Below, piece after piece: positions 59,944 through 64,000 of a stretch of DNA of 64,000 nt. This stretch comes from Anseongella ginsenosidimutans (lineage in GTDB: Bacteria; Bacteroidota; Bacteroidia; Sphingobacteriales; Sphingobacteriaceae): NCBI RefSeq assembly GCF_008033235.1, contig NZ_CP042432.1, forward strand, positions 310,001-374,000, given 5' to 3'. Both the position numbers and the translations under genes were made by a program. The notes under the pieces were generated by a model. The model had not been told where the DNA came from. It was given only the letters and a program-made list of their open reading frames with translations, and ran no database searches. Within the stretch, counting starts at the first letter, position 1, and the number at the start of each line of letters is the position of its first letter.

Positions 59944-61749
59944 TTAATTGCCGCCCTCACGGATCCAGTCGATTAATTTCGCGGCCTGCTTTGCTGGTAC
60001 TACTTCTTTCAGTTCCTCCAGGCTGGCTTCTTTAATTTTCTTTACGGAGCGAAAATGGCGCAGCAGCTTCTCCGTGGCCCTGGGGCCAATCCCGCTGATC
60101 ATTTCCAGTTCCGTTTTCAGCGTTCCCTTATCTCTTTTTTTGCGGTGAAAGGTAATGCCGAAGCGGTGGGCTTCATCGCGCATTTGCTGAAGCACTTTCA
60201 GGGTTTCCGATCGCTTGTCAATATATAAAGGCAGGGAATCACCGGGATAGTAGATCTCTTCCAGGCGCTTGGCAATACCAATAATGGGAATCTCCTTCTG
60301 GATCCCCAGCAGCTTCAGGGCTGACTGGGCGGCGGAAAGCTGCCCTTTACCTCCGTCGATCACCACCAGGTCCGGCAGGCTGCTGCCTTCCTCCAGCAAT
60401 CTGCGGTACCGGCGATGCACCACTTCCTTCATGCTGGCGAAATCATCCGGCCCTTCCACGGTCTTAATATTGAAATGCCGGTAATCCTTTTTAGCCGGCT
60501 TTGCCTCCCGGAACACTACCATCGCCGAAACGGGGTATTTTCCCTGGAAATTCGAGTTATCAAAGCATTCGATATGCCGGGGCAGCGCCGTCAGGCGGAG
60601 GTCGGTTTTCATCTGGGACAGAATGCGTTCTGTCTTTACCCCGGGGTTCAGCTTTTCGTACTGTTCCAGGCGGGATTTCCTGAAAAAAAGCACATTTTTA
60701 ACCGACAGCTCCAAAAGCTTCTTCTTATCCCCTGCGCGGGGTACCGTGAATTTCACCGAAGGGTCTTCGACTTCCAGCTCAAAAGGCACGACGATCTCCC
60801 TGGCATCGCTTTCAAAACGGTTCCGGAATTCGCCGATGGCCAGGCTCAGCAGCTCCGCATCGCTTTCTCCAAGTTTTTTCTTCAGTTCAATAGTCTGGGT
60901 TTGCACGACCATGCCCCGCGCTACTTTCAGGTAGTTGACAAAGGCGTATTTTTCATCTGAGGCGATAGAAAAGACATCGACATTATGAATCACAGCGCTA
61001 ACCACTGCTGATTTGCTCTGGTAGTTCTGCAGGATATCCAGCTTCTCCTTCAGGCGGTGGGCCTGTTCAAAATCAAGGCTTGCAGACGCTTCCTTTATCC
61101 TTTCCCGGAGCTTGTTCAGAACGCCCCCTGTGTTTCCCCGGAGTATCTCCCGGATCTCTTCGATATTCTGGGCATAGTCCTCCTCTGCCTGAAGCCCTTC
61201 ACAAGGCCCCTTGCAATTGCCGATCTGGTACTCTAGGCATATTTTGAACTTGCCGGCCTCGATATTTTCCCGGGTGAGCGGCAGATTGCAGGTACGCAGG
61301 GGATACAAGCTTTTGATCATATCCATCATCGTCCGCATCATCGTGACCGAGGCATAAGGTCCGAAATATTTGGATCCGTCCGGAATAATATTGCGTGTTC
61401 CGAATATCCGGGGAAACGGTTCATTACGGATGACCAGCGAAGGATAGGTCTTATCATCCTTCAGCAGCACATTATAGCGCGGCTTGAATTTCTTGATCAG
61501 GTTATTTTCCAGCAGCCAGGCGTCAATCTCCGTATCCACCAGGGTGAATTTAATATCTCTGATCTTCCCGGCCAGTACCCGGGTCTTGGAACTCTCATAA
61601 GAACGGTCGCTTTTGAAATAGGAGCTAACCCGGTTACGGAGGTTCTTGGCTTTCCCCACGTAAATGACGATTCCTTCCTCATCAAAAAATTGATACACGC
61701 CCGGCTTACGGGGTAATTTCTGTACAGCCTTTTTCGGTTCGAAAGACAT
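59944..61749 (-). CDS. uvrC: UvrC, excinuclease ABC subunit C
   Basis: This 601-residue subunit makes both incisions in nucleotide excision repair. The N-terminal GIY-YIG nuclease (KPGVYQFFDEEGIVIYVGKA), the UVR segment (LDFEQAHRLKEKLDILQNY), the RNase H-like region (HIECFDNSNFQGKYPVSAMV, PDLVVIDGGKGQLSAA) and a C-terminal helix-hairpin-helix (MISGIGPRATEKLLRHF) are all present. The length is normal. Confidence 0.97.
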   Translation of the reverse strand: MSFEPKKAVQKLPRKPGVYQFFDEEGIVIYVGKAKNLRNRVSSYFKSDRSYESSKTRVLAGKIRDIKFTLVDTEIDAWLLENNLIKKFKPRYNVLLKDDKTYPSLVIRNEPFPRIFGTRNIIPDGSKYFGPYASVTMMRTMMDMIKSLYPLRTCNLPLTRENIEAGKFKICLEYQIGNCKGPCEGLQAEEDYAQNIEEIREILRGNTGGVLNKLRERIKEASASLDFEQAHRLKEKLDILQNYQSKSAVVSAVIHNVDVFSIASDEKYAFVNYLKVARGMVVQTQTIELKKKLGESDAELLSLAIGEFRNRFESDAREIVVPFELEVEDPSVKFTVPRAGDKKKLLELSVKNVLFFRKSRLEQYEKLNPGVKTERILSQMKTDLRLTALPRHIECFDNSNFQGKYPVSAMVVFREAKPAKKDYRHFNIKTVEGPDDFASMKEVVHRRYRRLLEEGSSLPDLVVIDGGKGQLSAAQSALKLLGIQKEIPIIGIAKRLEEIYYPGDSLPLYIDKRSETLKVLQQMRDEAHRFGITFHRKKRDKGTLKTELEMISGIGPRATEKLLRHFRSVKKIKEASLEELKEVVPAKQAAKLIDWIREGGN

Positions 61750-61865
61750 TATTATCTGAAAATTTGCCCCAAGGGCTTAGGATCTGGTTTTGGACTGCTC
61801 CGCTCCCGCGTTTGCGGATTTCGCATTGCGAATACATCGTTTGCCTCCCGCACTTCCGATATATT

Positions 61866-61898
61866 GGCGCCGGACTTTAATGTACCGGGACCGGCGCC
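61866..61898. other. Hairpin between the PBP gene and uvrC
   Basis: GGCGCCGG (61866-61873) pairs perfectly with CCGGCGCC (61891-61898) around a 17-nt loop. No T-run follows on either strand, so it may be an mRNA-processing or stability hairpin rather than a terminator. The 164-bp gap holds nothing else recognisable. Confidence 0.45.
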
Positions 61899-61913
61899 CT
61901 ATCGGCGTCATCT

Positions 61914-64000
61914 TTAAAAATCCAGCCGGTTCTCCGGCAGCTCCTCCGGCACAAACGTGGAATCGGCAGTTTCCGGTACGTGGTAGGCAGAACAATCAAA
62001 GTTCAGGTTAATGCTGGAATCGGACGGAAGCGGGAAATCTTCTTTCGATACTTCAAGCGTCGTATCCTTATAGACTTTTTGCATGAACCTTCCCCATACG
62101 GGAAGCGCCATATTAGCGCCCTGCCCCAGCCGGGTATCGCGGAAATGAACGGTTTGATCATCTCCTCCTGTCCAGACACCCGCCACCAGGTTAGGCACCG
62201 CCCCAAGGAACCAGCCGTCCACATTATTCTGGGTAGTACCGGTTTTTGCCGCGATCGGATTGGTAAAACCGTAGGTTCCTCTGAGGCGCATGGCCGTGCC
62301 GCCGCTGACCTCGGAAGTTCCTTTGAGCATATGCAGCATGGTATAAGCCGTTTGTTCGCTCATGGCCTCAATAGGCACATTGATCTTATTATAAATGATA
62401 TTGCCGTTGCGGTCTTCAATATGCGTAATGAAAACAGGCGGTTTTCGCATCCCCCTGTTGGCGAAAGCGCTGAATGCGCTTACCATATCGTAGAGGGTGG
62501 TCTCGAAAACGCCCAACCCAATGGAGGGATAAGGTTCCATGTCGGCCGAGATTCCCATCTTTTCCGCCCGGTCTACGACGCTGGCCGGCCCGATATGCTT
62601 GATCAGGTACATCGTGACCACGTTCAGCGATTTCGCCAGGCCCTCCCGCAGCGTATATACGCCCCCGAACGAGTAATCGGAGTTTTGCGGCTTGTAGGGC
62701 TTGCCGTCCACGAGGAAATCGGGGAATTCCACCGGGATGTTCGGCACCGGGAAACAGGGCTTATAGCCAAAATCTTCAATCGCTTCGGTATAAACAATGG
62801 GTTTAAAGGTGGAACCTACCTGCCTTTTTCCCAGCTTTACCATATCAAACTTAAAATACCGGTAATCCGGGCCACCCACCCAGGCCTTTATATGCCCGGT
62901 TTGGGGGTCAAGCGCCATGAAAGCGGAGCGGAGGAACCATTTATAATAAATGATGGAATCGAGCGGGCTCATGACCGTATCTTTGGAATAGTCCGGGGAA
63001 TCCCAGGAAAACACCTTCATCCGGACCGGACGAGTAAACCCGGCCTTGATGGAATCTTCCGGTAAATCATTCAGCAGCATTTTCCGGTATCTTTCAGAAC
63101 GTTTGATGGCCGTATTGATGGTAATTGCCTTATCGTCGAAAACCGGGTTAGGCCCCGAAGACAAGCCCTTCCAGGGAATCCTTCCCTTCCAGTGCCGTTT
63201 AAAATCGGCCTGGAGGCCGGTAAGATGCTCTCTCACCGCTTCTTCGGCGTAGCGCTGCATACGGGTGTTGATCGTGGTATGGATCTTTAAACCGTCGCGG
63301 TACACATCGTACTCTTCACCGTTCTCTTTTCGTTTTACTTCCCCATCATTAATAAGCCGGGTCACTTCCAGCCGCAGGAATTCCCTGAAGTAAGGCGCCA
63401 GGCCGCGGTCATGCTGGGTTGGCTGCAGGTCAAGCACAATCGGTTCCTTTGTAAAGGCCGCGTACTGCTCGGCTGATATTTCGCCGTGCTTTCGCATAAG
63501 TCCTAAGACCGTGTTCCGCCGTGCCTTCGCTCTTTCTTCATTATTCAGGGGAGAAAACCTGGAAGTCCCTTTCAGAAGGCCTACCAGCAGCGCGGACTGG
63601 TTTACGGTAAGTTTATCCGGCGTGGTATCAAAATAGGAACGCGCAGCCATCTTAATGCCATAGGAATTATTTCCGAAATCAACCGTATTCAGGTACATGG
63701 TAATGATCTCCTGCTTGGTATAACGCCGTTCAAGCCTTACCGCCGTAACCCATTCCCGCAGTTTCTGCATCACCCTCACCATAAAGTTGTCCGCTCTTCC
63801 CGAACCGTACAGGTTAAGGGCCAGCTGCTGGGAGATTGTACTCCCTCCCTGTTTATCACCGAAGAGGGTAAAAATGGCGCTGGCCACGGTCCGTTTAAAG
63901 TCTATTCCCGAATGCTGGTAAAACCGTTCGTCTTCCGTGGAAACCAGGGCCTTTATTAAATTGGGCGAGATCTGGTCATAATTTACGTAGGACCGGTTCT
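61914..64000 (-). CDS. Bifunctional penicillin-binding protein 1A type, 5' end outside the window
   Basis: The frame continues through the right edge, so the N-terminus is missing. The visible 695 residues begin within the GT51 transglycosylase domain (STEDERFYQHSGIDF, QGGSTISQQLALNLYGSG) and continue into the transpeptidase domain. Its motifs are STFK (GSTFKPIVYTEAIED), SLN (AKSLNVVTMYL) and KTG (AAKTGTTQNNVDGWF). It polymerises and cross-links peptidoglycan in the inner membrane. The true start lies beyond 64000; an in-frame GTG at 63887 is only internal. Confidence 0.96.
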   Translation of the reverse strand, partial: NRSYVNYDQISPNLIKALVSTEDERFYQHSGIDFKRTVASAIFTLFGDKQGGSTISQQLALNLYGSGRADNFMVRVMQKLREWVTAVRLERRYTKQEIITMYLNTVDFGNNSYGIKMAARSYFDTTPDKLTVNQSALLVGLLKGTSRFSPLNNEERAKARRNTVLGLMRKHGEISAEQYAAFTKEPIVLDLQPTQHDRGLAPYFREFLRLEVTRLINDGEVKRKENGEEYDVYRDGLKIHTTINTRMQRYAEEAVREHLTGLQADFKRHWKGRIPWKGLSSGPNPVFDDKAITINTAIKRSERYRKMLLNDLPEDSIKAGFTRPVRMKVFSWDSPDYSKDTVMSPLDSIIYYKWFLRSAFMALDPQTGHIKAWVGGPDYRYFKFDMVKLGKRQVGSTFKPIVYTEAIEDFGYKPCFPVPNIPVEFPDFLVDGKPYKPQNSDYSFGGVYTLREGLAKSLNVVTMYLIKHIGPASVVDRAEKMGISADMEPYPSIGLGVFETTLYDMVSAFSAFANRGMRKPPVFITHIEDRNGNIIYNKINVPIEAMSEQTAYTMLHMLKGTSEVSGGTAMRLRGTYGFTNPIAAKTGTTQNNVDGWFLGAVPNLVAGVWTGGDDQTVHFRDTRLGQGANMALPVWGRFMQKVYKDTTLEVSKEDFPLPSDSSINLNFDCSAYHVPETADSTFVPEELPENRLDF

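Noticed and set aside
1-64000. tRNA, rRNA or prophage segments
   Set aside because: The gaps between genes were read for clover-leaf patterns, transposase or phage genes and none was recognised.

Overview
The window reads as a chromosomal segment of a member of Bacteroidota, probably of the Sphingobacteriales/Chitinophagales type. The support is a SusC/SusD locus with its own ECF sigma/FecR pair, the type IX secretion core gldKLMN, a fused alpha-beta 2-oxoacid dehydrogenase E1, DUF4271 and DUF7009 proteins, and promoters with the Bacteroidota -7 box TAnnTTTG, in two cases with a clear TTG about 19-20 bases upstream. No rRNA, tRNA, CRISPR array, phage or insertion-sequence transposase was found.

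Layout. 1-5.2 kb (minus strand): two lipoproteins, one with a CxxCH heme motif, an ECF sigma factor overlapping a protein that looks like a dual-membrane-spanning anti-sigma factor, and a large MG2/TonB-plug protein. 5.2-10 kb (plus): a 165-bp MITE-like palindrome, a 2-oxoacid dehydrogenase E1, three small secreted beta-barrel-type proteins, and a non-coding zone made of 7-bp repeats in both orientations. 10-14.7 kb: MoxR ATPase, SurA and a SurA-like lipoprotein (minus), then a possible HolD-like protein with RdgB (plus). 14.8-24.7 kb: a SusC/SusD operon with two discoidin-type lipoproteins and its FecR/ECF regulators, but no carbohydrate-active enzyme. 24.7-29.8 kb: OstA-like protein, TilS, a small membrane protein, a CDF metal transporter. 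29.85-30.46 kb: two tandem paralogous micro-gene cassettes, each with a palindromic operator, promoter, conserved structured leader, 25-28-codon ORF and 3' hairpin. I regard these as the best candidate for an undescribed system. 30.5-37.4 kb: HemW, old yellow enzyme with MarR, a KGPDC-type decarboxylase, a sulfatase, DUF4271 protein, HemD. 37.5-42.1 kb: gldK-gldL-gldM-gldN. 42.1-59.9 kb: a nitrate assimilation island. 59.9-64 kb: UvrC and a PBP1A-type enzyme cut by the window edge.

How the nitrate island fits together. MoaA and MoaC make cPMP, MoaD/MoaE with a ThiF-type activator make molybdopterin, MoeA inserts Mo and MobA adds GMP, giving the bis-MGD used by the nitrate reductase. No MogA/MoaB gene is visible. 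A SUMT-like methylase may serve siroheme supply for NirB. NarK imports nitrate. A NasC-NasB-type fusion reduces it to nitrite and NirB/NirD reduce that to ammonium. A NarX/NarL-like pair lies between the nirBD and narK-nasA blocks. Both the nirB and narK promoters carry two TACGTA boxes exactly 10 bp apart, at matching distances from the -7 element, which is a plausible binding pattern for that regulator.

Quality note. Four genes (DUF4271 protein, gldN, the sensor kinase, the nitrate reductase) are each broken by what looks like a single missing base in a short homopolymer. This pattern fits sequencing or assembly error better than decay. Those genes are annotated at full length with the break noted.
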